This document shows positions 44,806 through 56,138 of a DNA stretch of 64,000 nucleotides, in pieces. Every line of letters starts with the position of its first letter. Within the stretch, counting starts at the first letter, position 1. A program made the translations under genes and the position numbers. The notes below the pieces were generated by a model. That model saw nothing but the letters and a program-made list of their open reading frames with translations. It had not been told where the DNA came from and ran no database searches. Origin of the DNA: Gloeopeniophorella convolvens (Eukaryota; Basidiomycota; Agaricomycetes; Russulales); the NCBI GenBank assembly GCA_022496205.1, contig WTXD01000002.1, forward strand, positions 124,001-188,000, given 5' to 3'.

Positions 44806-45458
44806 GATGACGGTGGTACCGAGATGCGAGGCACGCACTCGCTTTCGCGCAGTGCGCTTTCGCTACGGCGGTCGACTCCAACTCCCAAAGCAGGAAGGCG
44901 CCCTGCATGCTCTGAGCCACGGACCGCAGCGCCGGCGAAACTTGCTCCCAACTTTCACGTGGACTCTACTCTTCAATTACAGCGCTCGCTGCAGGCTCGG
45001 TGCGCGGGCGGGCTCGGTGCGAACCTGTGCGAACCAACTCACACGGTGACGCGTTCTTAATTCTTGGTCATCACTTAGCAATACTTAGCTATCCCCCGAC
45101 CCATTCCCCGACCCCGGAAAATGGCCATTTATGCATGGGACTACCGCAATACCGTATACGTTGTTCACGCGAACGCCGGCACCCGCCCTGGCCTTTGCTC
45201 TGCGATCTATCTTTAGCTCCCTGATCTGTGCGTCTCTGTTCGCTTTTGGTAAACACCGCCATAAAGGGAATACATCAAGCAAGGTCCTCAGACAACGTAG
45301 TCAATATCATCGGTTGCGCCATCCTCCGTCCAGCGCTCAGCGCTAGCTTACCGAGCCCGACGCCCGATGCAGATTACTGATGTCAAGGGAGACGGCGGCG
45401 TATTTATACGGCTTGGTTGACGGTGTGGGGACAATAACCACCTGCACATTCGAAAGAC
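44806..45458. promoter_or_regulatory. Upstream region of AKR gene 1 and the OTU gene
   Basis: From about 45077 this stretch is the first copy of the duplicated AKR promoter. Shared short blocks with copy 2 are TATGCATGGGACTACCGCAA, CGTATACGTTGTTCACGC and repeated CCCGACCC near 45091-45113. They suggest conserved regulatory sites, although recent duplication alone can explain identity. Confidence 0.45.
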
Positions 45459-46975
45459 ATGACTAGCTCTCGCATCCCTCTCATCTACGTGGGTCACGCC
45501 GCGCTGCATACACATCAAATGCACTGATGATCGGATGTAGGGCACCGCTAGCCTCGGTGGTGCAGGTCATACTGCAGTCGTCGTATCAGACCTCAGCGCT
45601 GGTCAGGCGGTCGTGAACGCCTACTTGGAACACAACACTGAGATAGACACGGCTCGGCTCTACGGCGACGGAACCACGGAAGAGGTATCATCATTTAATG
45701 CCACCCAGATTATCAGGTTGACTGTCTGCGACCCATATACAGTTCTTGGGCAAGCTGAACATCAAAGGGGGAACGATCGATACAAAGTAGCACACACGGC
45801 TGCCTATTGATGTTTCAGCTGGACATTGACTTCGCGTGTGCAGGATACACCCTCTGAATCACCCCGGAGGGCACAAGCCCGAGGCTGTCCGAGCTGTGCT
45901 GGAGACATCTCTCAAGGCTCTGCACCCTCACAAGATCCGGGTGTTCTACCTTCATGCGCCCGACAGGAGTGTGCCATTCGTGGACACGCTGAGGGAAGTA
46001 AACAAGTTGCATCAAGAGGGAAAGTTGTGAGTGCTCTGACTCTACGTCGTCGAACGAGAATCTTGATTATCGCAGCGAGTTCTTCGGCCTGAGCAACTTC
46101 ACCGCGTGGGAGGTGGGTTGCATAACCTGCTTACAGCGATGTGTTGACTGATTTGGCCGTCAGCTGATCGAAATCATCCACATCTGCAAGGCCAACGGCT
46201 GGGTCCAGCCAGTTTACTGGCAAGGGTAAGTGACAAGTGACGATCTTAGATCTCGAGGTCGGACTAATTGGCATTCCCTGAGTTCAGCCCATACAATGCG
46301 ATCAGTCGTACGATAGAATCTGAACTGATTCCTGCCGCTCGCAAGTATGGCATCCGATTGATCACCTATAACCCTCTGGCGTGCGTCGCGTAGTATCATT
46401 TTCTCCTTTTTCAGCCACTGAAGAGCATCTAGTGCTGGGTTCTTTACCGGAAGGCTCTCCTCCAAGGAAGATGTCGGTGGAAAAGATGACATCTTCAATG
46501 CGGCCCACGGCTGGCTTGGACCCGCGCTGCGTAAACGGTACCTGAACGACAGCCAATTTGAGGCCCTGGCGGTCGTGAAGGCTGCTTCTGTAAGGCTAAA
46601 TCGCATCTGCGTGTAGACTTATACTGATGCGCATCTGTCGTCAGGAGAAATCCAATATCCCTCTCCCAGAGATTGGGTATCGATGGCTGCAGCACCATTC
46701 GAAGCTTACTCCCAGCGACGGGATCGTCTTCGGTGCGAGCACGGTCGCGCACCTGCAATCGAACGTCGCGAGTTCGCAGAAGGGCCCGCTTCCGGACGAA
46801 GTGGTAACAGCGCTTGATGTAGCGTACAAGATCGTGGGGCACGATGCGCCGCAGTACTGGTTCTGAAACTGAACGCGCGGAGGAGTCACGAACGCGAAAC
46901 GAAGGCTGGGTGGAGACATGCGTATCAGATTAGAACGATCAATGCCGTAAAGCCAGACCTTTGGCGCGAATGTAA
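45077..46975 (+). repeat. Segmental duplication, unit 1 (AKR gene plus promoter)
   Basis: Unit 1 matches 47882-49800 from the promoter through the 3' flank. Homology can be followed in intergenic DNA as well as in introns. Confidence 0.85.
45459..46866 (+). CDS. Aldo-keto reductase, aflatoxin-B1-aldehyde reductase type, copy 1
   Basis: Nine exons with introns of 49-62 bp give 323 aa. The family (AKR7-like) uses NADPH to reduce aldehydes and dialdehydes in the cytosol. Catalytic tetrad members are visible: Asp and Tyr in EIDTARLYGDGTTEE, Lys in GGTIDTKIHP and His in VFYLHAPDRSVPF. Others: HKPEAVRAVLETSLKALH, FFGLSNFTAWE, VQPVYWQGPYNAISRTIESE, RLITYNPLAAGFFTGR and the cofactor segment GIVFGASTVAHLQSNVASSQ. 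The C-terminal AYKIVGHDAPQYWF is normal for the group. Splicing is confirmed by the frame of every join. Copy 2 is very similar. Both are intact, so this is a recent tandem duplication that could give different dose or specificity. The physiological substrate is unknown. Confidence 0.93.
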
Positions 46976-48301
46976 TTTTTCTGACATTCCGCGCCTACGG
47001 AGTCGTGTATCCCACCCGCTCGCGCGTCACCCTCAGGGGACCGGAATGTCTCGAACCCTGAACAGGCACAGAGGGTCATCGGTCACCCCGACGACATCAA
47101 CTCGTCAACCCTGCGCGTGTGCGTGCTCGCCGTCGCCAAGGTAGATGCGTTCTCGTGCTGCTCAGCAAGATCCAGGATGGCTAATGATCTCTATTCTCGG
47201 CGCAGCCGGGCAACCAGCACGGCGCGAAGCACATCATAAGCTCGGCGCGCGCATCGACATGTGCAGATATGCATGCAACTATTCACATCTGACAGATCCT
47301 GGTCATACGCCACAGCTCTTGCAACGCCTCCTTGTTCATAGCGGGGCCACCGGTGCCGCGTACCGCGTGCGCTTTGTTCCCCTTGGCCTCAGGGAGTTGA
47401 AAGCAGCAAGGTAGGGATTAACATACAGCCTGGTGCACGCAGACATCGAGCTTCTCGAATCGAGTTTGGTTTTCAAGTGCAGACGTCCTGGCCGCGGCGG
47501 ATGTCGCTGCACGTCGTGACGATGCACTTTCCGCACGCGGTGGGGCGCTCAGCACAGGCGGTAGTGGACGCGATTTTGAGACGGCAGAGAGGGATAATTC
47601 TTCCGTTTATATAAAAAATTGTGTGTTAATTCTAATTCCATGCAGTATAGTGGCTATATGAGCTGAGGAAGGGGTGGGGGCGTCTGGATCGTTTCGTTTC
47701 AGTGCGGCGCCGTGCAAATCTACTAACCGGCGCCGCGCGTATTGCGGGGCGTCAAGGACGCGTCCCGTCATGTGATCCGAATTACGCAGTTACCATTACG
47801 TTGATGACGGGCCACGGCAGGATTGCCTCGGACAAGGAGGACCCGCGGTGACTCGGACACGCGCGGCGTTCACAGTCAATATTTAGCTATTCCCCGACCC
47901 ATTGCCCGACCCCGTGGATGACTGGCAGCTGCCGTCTATGCATGGGACTACCGCAATGCCGTCCGTATACGTTGTTCACGCAAACGCCGGTACTCGCCTT
48001 GGCCCGTGTTCTGTGACCCATCTTCAGCTACCTGGCCTATGCATCCCGAAGTTCGAACCAGGGCTCTGTGTCGATTTTGGAGATCACCACCATAAAGGGA
48101 ACACATCACTGAGTTAGGTCCTCAGACAACGTAGTCAATGTCATCGATTGCGCCATCCTACATCTGGCGCTTAAGTCACAGACTCACAAGCTTACCGAGC
48201 CCGACGCCCGACCCATATTACTGATGCTCAAGGATGGCGGGATATTTATATGGCCTGGTTGATGGCGTAGGAACTATATCTGTCTACAGAATCCAACGAC
48301 A
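46867..48301. other. Spacer between the AKR copies, with a possible unrecognised gene
   Basis: About 0.9 kb (46976-47881) is unique DNA between the two duplicated units, then comes the second promoter copy. A coding-like segment at 47043-47420 is listed separately. Confidence 0.45.
47043..47420 (+). CDS. Unrecognised coding-like segment, three candidate exons
   Basis: The frame reads NVSNPEQAQRVIGHPDDINS and STLRVCVLAVAK, ending at a GTAGAT donor at 47141. A 65-bp intron then joins to PGNQHGAKHIISSARAS. A further piece, LLQRLLVHSGATGAAYRVRF, follows a very short putative intron. The polar, charged composition looks like protein and is unlike the flanking AKR genes. I do not recognise the family, the start is missing, and the second intron would be too short (about 35 bp). 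It may be a pseudogene. Confidence 0.25.
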
Positions 48302-49800
48302 TGGCTGGCTCTCGCATCTCTCTCATCTACGTGGGTCACGCCACGTCGCATCTAAGTCGAATGGACTGATATTCGCTTGTAGGGCACTGCTAGCCTCGGT
48401 GCTGCAGGACATACCGCGGTTTTCGTAGCGGACTCCAGTGCTGGTCAGGCAATCCTGAATGCCTACTTGGAACATAACACCGAGTTAGACACGGCTCGGA
48501 TCTATGGCGACGGAACCACGGAAGAAGTATTGACATTTTATGCCGCACAAATCATCAGGTTGACTGTCCGCGATCTGTAGTTTTTGGGCAGGCTGGACAT
48601 CAAAGGGGGAACGATCGATACAAAGTAAGTGCACACTACTGCCCGTTGAGCTGGACATTGACGTCGTGTGTGCAGGATACACCCTCGGAATCATCCCGGA
48701 GGGCACAAGCCGGAGGCTGTTCGAGCTGTGCTCGAGACGTCCCTCAAAGCTCTGCACCCTCACAAGGTCCGGGTGTTCTACCTTCACTTTCCCGACAGGA
48801 GTGTGCCGTTCGTGGACACGCTGAGGGAAGTCAACAAGTTGCACCAAGAGGGAATGTTGTAAGTGCTCAGATTCCACATTCCGGGACAAGAATGTTGATT
48901 ATCGCAGCGAGTTCTTCGGTCTGAGCAACTACCCCGCGTGGGAGGTGGGTTGCATAGCCTGGCTTATAGCGATGGGTTGACTGATTTGGCCGTCAGCTGA
49001 TCGAAATTATCCACATCTGCAAGGCCAACGGCTGGGTCCAGCCAACTTACTATCAAGGGTAAGGAACAGTGTTAGATTATAGATATCGATGTCGAACTTA
49101 TTCACATGTCTCCAGCCCGTACAACGCGATTAGTCGTACGATAGAATCTGAACTGATTCCCGCCGCCCATAAGTACGGTGTCCGAGTGATCACCTATAAC
49201 CCTCTGGCGTGAGTCGCGTAGCGTCTTTTTCTCCTTTTTTCAGAAACTCAAAACCATCTAGTGCTGGTTTCTTCACCGGAAGAATCGCCTCCAAGGAAGA
49301 TGTGGGTGGCAAAGATGACATCTTCAATGCGGCCCACGGCTGGCTGGGGCCCGCGCTGCGTAAAAGGTACCTGAAGGACGGCTATTTTGAGGCCTTGGCG
49401 GTCGTGAAGGCTGCTGCTGTAGGATCAAATCGTATCTGTGTGCAGCTCTATACTGATGCATAATTGTCCCCAGGAGAAAGCCAACATTCCTCTCCCAGAG
49501 ATAGGGTATCGATGGTTGCAGCACCACTCGAAGCTCACTCCCGGCGACGGGATCGTCTTTGGCGCGAGCACGGTCGCTCACCTGCAGTCGAATGTCGCGA
49601 GTTCGCAGAAGGGACCGCTTCCGGACGAAGTGGTGACAGCGCTTGATGTAGCGTACAAGATTGTGGGACACGATGCGCCACAGTACTGGTCTTGATTCCG
49701 AGCGCGCGGGGGAATCGCGAAATTAGGGCTGGGTGGAGATATGCGTATCAGATTAGATTGATCGACATCGTAGCGCCAGTCCTTTTGTGAATACGGTAAT
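47882..49800 (+). repeat. Segmental duplication, unit 2 (AKR gene plus promoter)
   Basis: Unit 2 repeats 45077-46975 with about 10% differences, in direct orientation, about 2.8 kb downstream. The promoter block around 47937-48010 is conserved. Confidence 0.85.
48302..49695 (+). CDS. Aldo-keto reductase, aflatoxin-B1-aldehyde reductase type, copy 2
   Basis: Same exon structure as copy 1, about 323 aa. It starts MAGSRISLIYGTASLGAAG. Catalytic residues are kept: ELDTARIYGDGTTEE, GGTIDTKIHPRNHPGG and VFYLHFPDRSVPF. Differences from copy 1 include Phe for Ala after the active-site His (LHFPD for LHAPD), QPTYYQG for QPVYWQG and RIASKED for RLSSKED. Several of these lie near the substrate pocket, so the two enzymes may differ in specificity. 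The end is HDAPQYWS. No frame defect is seen. It precedes the SmgGDS-like gene by 230 bp on the same strand. Confidence 0.93.
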
Positions 49801-49925
49801 CTTTGACTTTTGGTATCCACTCTGTCTTTGTACTTGATCAGGCCGCCTCTTCCTCCCGCCCGTTCGCGGCGTCTCGCAATCGTGTCTGTCGAACTATTCT
49901 GACGTTCATCTACGACACTTTGACA

Positions 49926-52494
49926 ATGGCCGACCCGAGCATCCTTGCGCTCGCCGCCGAGCTTGCCGGACAACCTCGCCTATCCGATGCTGACTGGAGC
50001 AAAGTCGAAGCCACTGCCCAGGCATTGGCAAACTCGCTACGAACAAAGAACAGTACGAGTCCTTTTTCTTTCAGCCTCATTTCTGTGTGGAAGCGAGACG
50101 ATCTCCACCAGGCGATACCCAAACAACGCTGGGAAACACCCAGTTGCCCGCCACCCTCGCTGCGATAACCGAAGACGCCCTACGTGGCCCGCGCGTCCCA
50201 GATGCGTCCTACCTCCCTGCGTTGTTTGAGACGCTCCGGATAGGTGCCAACCTCTGCGTCGATCATGGTGCGGAAATTAGCTTCATCCGAGACCGTCGGC
50301 CAATATCCTGTAGACGAGAACAGGGGACAGCTGTTGGACTCAGGCTTCCTCACCGCCCTCGTTACCCTCCTTGGGCGCTACGTCGAACTCATCCCCTCCG
50401 ATAAGGCAACGGGTCTCCTGCCATTGTCAGTGCCACATCTGAAGGTCGTCAAGACTGCGATCGGCGTGTTACTGAATGCCACCCTCGGATATGGTGCGCT
50501 TCGCCTCCGGTGCTCGTCATCTCAGCTGATGCACGCCCGCACAAAGAGCCTGTCAAGTCTTCACTCAACACTGCCGAGACGCCAGCCCTGATTCTCAAGC
50601 TAGCCGGAGCAATCTACCCCGCCGGCTCGTGGGCGACGAGCCCAGCGACACATGTGCCTCCTGAAGAGCTCGACGAGTCGTGGCAGCTACGAAGCGGCCT
50701 CTCTTCCTGGGCATGGCGTGCGATTGGAGAGCTCGGAGAGAATAAGGAGAACGGTGCGCCATTCTTTGCCATAACTCGCGGGTCCCGCTGAAATCACCAA
50801 TCTAGCGCCCACCGTATTTGGGCCTGATATCTTGCCTCAGCTGGTCACACCGATACGATTCTTTACACCACCCTTCCAGTCACCACCCCAGCCCTTTGAC
50901 CAGGCAACCCCACTGCGGCGTGCTCTCGTTTCTGCAGACTTCGAGGCTTTTGAGGAGTCCTGTTCGCTGCTCGAAACGCTTGCGCTCGACGATGAGGATG
51001 TGAGGCTCTCGCTCGCTCGCGGTCTGAGCTTCCCAGACGAGCATGGTGGCGTCCGCTGCTTATCGGAAGTTCTGGATTTCATCGATCGCGGTGACTATCA
51101 TCCGCTCTGGAAGGACATCCCTGGAGACAATGCACAACGCGAGCGCGCCTTCGACCTCTGCAAAGCCGCTCTCGTCAAATCCGTGGTCGAGATCGCGGGC
51201 GAGGAGAAGAACACCGACGTCCTGTGGGATGATTCCGATGAGAAGCAGCCTGGCGGAGCTTTCGTGGCGCAGATGGTCCGATGGATAAAGGCCCAGAAGG
51301 GCCTGAAGGAGAATGCACGAGACGACCTCCTCGTCTGCGCAACGTTAAGTTTGGGGAATCTATTGCGTCACGGTGGGTTTATCTCGTGCGCTGGGCGAGA
51401 ACCATGACGAACTCCCCCTGCAGACGCCCATTCCGTCACCGTCTTGAACCCTCCCGCTAGCCTCGGACCTGACTTAGCCGCCCTACTTCGACCAGAGGCT
51501 GACATAAAGGTCAAGCATGGCGTCATTGGTTTGCTGAGGCACCTCGCATATGCTGCTCCCGCTCGCGCCCCTCTCGGCGAAGCTGGCATTGTGGAACGGC
51601 TCGTTGCGTCGAACATATTCCAATCGTCCTCGGATCCTGTCGAAATGGTCCAAGTCAATGCTATCGGGATTGCGAAACACCTGTCCAATGGTAATGGTGA
51701 GTGCAGAGTTAATGTCACCGATGACTTCATACATAGGTTGAGCATACTATAATCTAGCCAAGAACTGCTACGGCCTTGTGCTACCGGCGGAAGGCCAAGA
51801 TGCCAGTTCTACAGGGTTGCAGCAGATCCTTGCGCTGGTCAAGCGCTCGGATACCACAGCTGTCAAGAGCGAGGGCACGCGCGTTTTCGTGAACGTGATT
51901 CGCACGTTATGGCACGAAGACACTCTAGATGACACACGGCGGAAGGCGGCGATGGACGCCATTAGCTCTCAGCCGGTCGCACTTTCTCTCGCACAGCTCA
52001 TTGGACGCAGCAAGAAGTACCCCGTTCTCATCAACGAGGGCATCGTCGCGCTTACGCTCCTCAGCCTGCATTCTGGTAAGTTAGAAGCACCTCTTACGCG
52101 GCCTGCAGCCTTATCACCACGCTGTCCTCGTGCAGCGGACGTTGTAATCGATGCAATCACGACACCACTTCCACAAGAAGTCCAGGCTGGCTCTGCGCCT
52201 GGCTCCTCTCGGGAAAGCGAGATCGGGTCCCCGGTGGTCGCACCCAGCCGGGCTGCTGACACGCTTGCCCACCTCCTTAAGGGCCACAGTGCGAACGTGC
52301 CTGACGAGGTGCGTGCGAATGCGTGCATCTTGTTGGGCCAAGTTGGCCGTGAGGGCGGCGTTGGTGCGGAGCGCACGCCTGACCTCGTCAAACTAAAGGC
52401 GGAGCTACGGCCACTGCTCGTGAAAGCAGCAAACGCCGAAAAGGAGTCGCGTCTGAAGGCGGCGGCCGCTGGTGCGCTACAACGTTGGAATTGA
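49926..52494 (+). CDS. SmgGDS/RAP1GDS1-like armadillo-repeat protein
   Basis: Eight exons (introns 59, 46, 53, 52, 51, 61 and 60 bp) give 728 aa of almost entirely alpha-helical armadillo repeats. In animals SmgGDS (RAP1GDS1) acts on small GTPases of the Rho/Rap type with C-terminal polybasic tails, as a chaperone for their prenylation and membrane targeting. Family-like segments: QLPATLAAITEDALRGPR, LFETLRIGANLCVDHDENRG, LLNATLGYEPVKSSLNTAE, AGAIYPAGSW, SSWAWRAIGELGENKENAP, CATLSLGNLLRHDAHSV, VKHGVIGLLRHLAYAAPAR, AIGIAKHLSNGNAKNCYGL, KSEGTRVFVNVIRTLWHED and VRANACILLGQVGREGG. The GYEPVK join needs an acceptor 21 nt beyond the first CAG, giving a 53-bp rather than a 32-bp intron. The fungal role is untested. 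Confidence 0.88.
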
Positions 52495-53065
52495 ACTGAG
52501 CGCGGAAGCTTTCGTATTTATGTAAACGACTTTTGGCCATGTATCCTCGTCGCTTGTAGCGCTATTTCTTGGTGGATCCTTCAATAAGTTAGTTTTGTGC
52601 ACATTGTAGATACCGCCGCTGCTTTTGGGACGAGTTGCGTGGAAACCGTTGATCGGCTTCAGTGGTGCGGTGGTACGCGGAAAATTGCGGACGACACCAG
52701 AGTATACATGGCAGACCACCACGTGGTCACGCTGACACCAACTGTGGCCGGGCGTGGCCGGGGCACCTTCGAATTCTCCAGTAAGTATCCTTCTTGCTTG
52801 TGTCGCCTCCTGTATGCGATCTCTTGTGGCTACAGGAATCATCCATTACTTAAAAATACGAAGGCTAAGATTCTTTTTTTTCTGCAGTTACTATCCGCGC
52901 CGCGATCTCACGTCCAGTCTAATACTCCTCCCGGCTCCAAGCTCATCGCCAACGGGTTTCTATCAGGCACCAGCAACCTTTGGGAGATTTCGCAGCGAGT
53001 TGGACTGATTTGGAAAAATTGGCGCTTTCCGCCAAAAGAAGTCTATTGGCCTGACTCTGGACATC
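52495..53065. other. Region between SmgGDS-like gene and FunK1 remnant E, including a decayed FunK1 N-terminus
   Basis: Around 52920-52980 a NTPPGSKLIANGFLSG segment matches the MAEPSTPPGSENIAYKILS start of copy B, but it is out of frame with the following FunK1 box at 53066. It supports the view that the true 5' end of copy E is frameshifted. Confidence 0.5.
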
Positions 53066-55291
53066 ATGGATAAATTCGTCGGGCCTATGGCGGTGGCTCA
53101 CTTCTTCAAAGAGTTCGTCCCGGAGGCTCCATCAACTCGCCCCAAGGACACTCATGTATTCTCCGAGGATATTGCCTTACATCGCGAGGAGTTTGTACGC
53201 CCGACACTCATACTGATCTCCAACATTGGAAGGTGACACTTAGGTTTCAGATCGATGCAATTCACGACTCCGGCGTCTGTCCCAAACTACTTCTCAAGGA
53301 TACCACCAAAGGCGTTGGTACTAATGGACGCATCATGAACCCAGGCATCTCAGTGTTCTCTCGTTCTCGTCTAGGTGCCGGGGATGACTGGAGAGCGACA
53401 GAATTTTGGATCGAGAATAAACGCCTCGAGGAAGACTTCATCATACTCCGGGCTGATGACCCGTTGGAAGCAGAAGAGGATTTTCCCGGTCACGTCAAAT
53501 ACCACGAAGGCTTTCGGCCGTTGTACAGCCGGATGTTCGACTTCGCATCTACTCTCCATCGCCTTCAATTCCGTATTTTTTCGTTCTCCATCGCCCTCTT
53601 CGGAGACACGGGTCGCCTGTTCCGCTGGGACCGCAGCGGGGTTGTCTACACACAACCATTCGAATGGAAAAAGCAGCCAGAAACGCTCTTTGAATTCTTC
53701 TGGCGGTTTAATCATCTCTCACCTGCTGAGCGCGGCCATGACCCCACTGTCCTTCCAGCCACAGCAGATGAGATAAACCGGGCTCTGCCAAAATTGTGAA
53801 GCCGTCCCGAGTTCAAAAGCTTAGGCAGTGACGATTTCAACAAATTTCTCGTCAAGGATGACTTGACTCACGATGAAGAACCTCGGTACTATGTTGCTTC
53901 CAGGGCCAACTGGGCTCCCAACGTGCTGGTGGGCCGTGCCACTTTCGGCTATCTTGCCTACGATCTTACGACAGGCGGCCTGGTCTACCTCAAGGACTTC
54001 TGGCGTCTTGATTTGCCAGGTATCCAAAAGGAGGGGGACATCTATCGCGAGCTCGAAGGAAAGAACGTTTCGAATATCGCGAAACTCGGCCGGGCGGGTG
54101 ACGTCCCTTTGAACCCCGGATCAAGACAGTCAACGAGCGTTCAGAGGACCCGTACGCAAGATTTTGTCAAAGAAGCCGGTCTAGTCCAGTGGTGTTTATA
54201 GTAGAGCCTTACGTGCACTACCGCCTCGTCCTCAATACGCTAGGGAAGCCTCTGAATCAGTTCAATTCTACTCGGCAACTATGCGAGGTAATCAGAGACG
54301 CCGTCATAGGTCAGTCAATAACAGACGAACCAACCTTCCTGCCTATTCACGTCGCTGAGACGGCGTCCATAGCTCACGGTGAGGCATATGGGAAGACCGG
54401 TATCTTGCATCATGACGTGAGCGCATGCAACATACTCATCGGTGATGATGGCAAGGGTATCCTCATCGACTGGGATCTCTCGAAGAAGTTGTCAATGGAG
54501 GGTGAGGGCAGGCCCAGGCGTGCGACACGTACCGTGAGACTTCCCTTGTCCTCGTTGCGCATCAACAGCGGCTCATTAACGCAACTCAGGGGACGTGGCA
54601 ATTTATATCGATGGGTCTCTTGATGAACCCTACATCCAGGCCTCATGAGCTCCAGGACGACTTGGAATCTTTCTTCTGGGTACTACTGTACCAGATCGTT
54701 CAGTATCGCGGGGCCCATTGGTCAATGCGCCGAGGATTCCGAAAAGCTATCACACATGTCTTCGATTCCTCCGATAATTCCGACACACTTCGTGCTGTCG
54801 TAGGAGGCGCTGGGAAGTCGGTATGTCTTCAAGACACCACGCTGCCAACTGAAAAGATCAACGAACTCGTGAAAACACCCTGCGCCAAAATTATTGAAGA
54901 GATGCGCAGAATTTTCGCGGACTTCTATCGTCATGTAGTGGAGGCAGACCTTACCTCGGAGTCGACGCAGCGCAAGATAGAAGAGAAGAGGGCACGGGAC
55001 CCTCGCGTCCAAGCAGCTCGTGCAGCGCTTCGATCTTCGAGAGCCTTGCTAGACATTCTGGAAAAGCACTTGAAATCGCCCTGGGAGATCACCGACGACG
55101 CCAGCGAATACTTGGGGGAAATCCGCCCGGGTGGATCAGCAAGTAAGAAGCGCCAGCACGGGCAGGCGTTCTACGCCGACCCGGACCGCGAAGACTTCTA
55201 CCTAGCCCGTAGATGGTACGCGCCACCTGAATCAGCCTCGGGATCTGCCAGCAGCTCGCAGATGAGCCTCAGCCCCTACAACGGATTGTAA
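53066..55291 (+). pseudogene. FunK1-type kinase pseudogene, copy E
   Basis: It follows copy B along its length, keeping the same intron positions. Parts seen: MDKFVGPMAVAHFFKEFVPE, NPGISVFSRSRL, FSFSIALFGDTGRLFRWDRS, LVGRATFGYLAYD, LVYLKDFWRLDLPG, GILIDWDLSKKL and PHELQDDLESFFWVLLYQIV, with a basic tail. Breaks: a TGA stop at 53797-53799 after ALPKL; a net 10-bp loss near 54196-54200, just before VEPYVHYRLVLNTL, that shifts the frame; and loss of the N-terminal frame upstream of 53066. The catalytic loop is TGILHHDVSACNILIG, so the Arg of HRD is His and the conserved Gly before Asn is Cys. The PPGS box of B has become PPES. All this indicates loss of kinase function. The gene is on the + strand, B on the - strand. 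Confidence 0.9.
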
Positions 55292-56138
55292 GCTCGCCCT
55301 CAGAACGCAGAAAGGCGCTGGCAAGCAGTTCGCAACTACTAGCAAAACCGTGGTGCCCACAACCCCAGGGCTATTTGAGGCTTCGCCTTTGCGCTTTCTT
55401 TCACCTTGGTGTACTGTCACTTGCCGCGCTTGTTTTGTACATATTATCTATGCAATCTTACGGCTCGTCTTGCTATTACGTTGGAGGTCCCCTCTGCCAG
55501 TGAAGAGGTCGCCGCTGTCGAGGCGGCTATATGGAAATTTGGCGCTTGTCTAGACTTTTGGAGTTCTGAGGAAGTCCCATACCTCCCAGGATCTGATCAT
55601 GGACACGAAGATACCGTATATTTGACTGAAACGAAAAGGCAGCGTCATTGAAACTTCACGAGCTCCCCTGGCCTATAGGGTCCTGTCCATTTGCACCAGC
55701 ACGTCTGGGGCACTAGGTGCGTACCTCTGAGAGAAATACCGAAGACCGTAGCGTTGAGGAAAGGAGTTGTTTTCAAATCTGATCATGAGCCTGTTGATAG
55801 CAGACAAGGCTCCCAGTGCTGCGATCGCGGAATGCCGGGCCCGAGCAGCCCGAGTTACAGCAATCCTTCGCCGGACCGCGGTGGTTCGTTCAACATCTAT
55901 ACTTATCCAAGTGAGCAAGTGCTTGCATCCCGGCGACCGGCAGCCACGAGCTCCACAGAGTCATCGATCCGTGTGGGAAGCAGCGCGAGGAGGTGCGTTA
56001 GCGCTTTCCCAGCGCTGGGTAGATGCCCGATTGCGGCAAGGGAATTGCGCAATCGTAGCGCACACATTTGGTAACCCTCACGAGAACCTCAAGGATGTCT
56101 TCCACTGCGTCTATTTTCTTTCTCTTCCTATTTCAAGC
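55292..56138. other. Intergenic region between FunK1 remnant E and SQR
   Basis: 0.85 kb without a supported gene. Open frames at 55406-55651 and 55767-56303 have no family signature; the second is only the upstream extension of the SQR first exon. Confidence 0.5.

Noticed and set aside
50492..50523. 32-bp intron in the SmgGDS-like gene
   Set aside because: Using an acceptor 21 nt further on makes a normal 53-bp intron and restores the conserved LGYEPVK join.
54189..54623. Separate small kinase gene starting MVFIVEPYVHYRL
   Set aside because: The start is created by the frameshift in pseudogene E; the sequence continues FunK1 homology from the broken frame.
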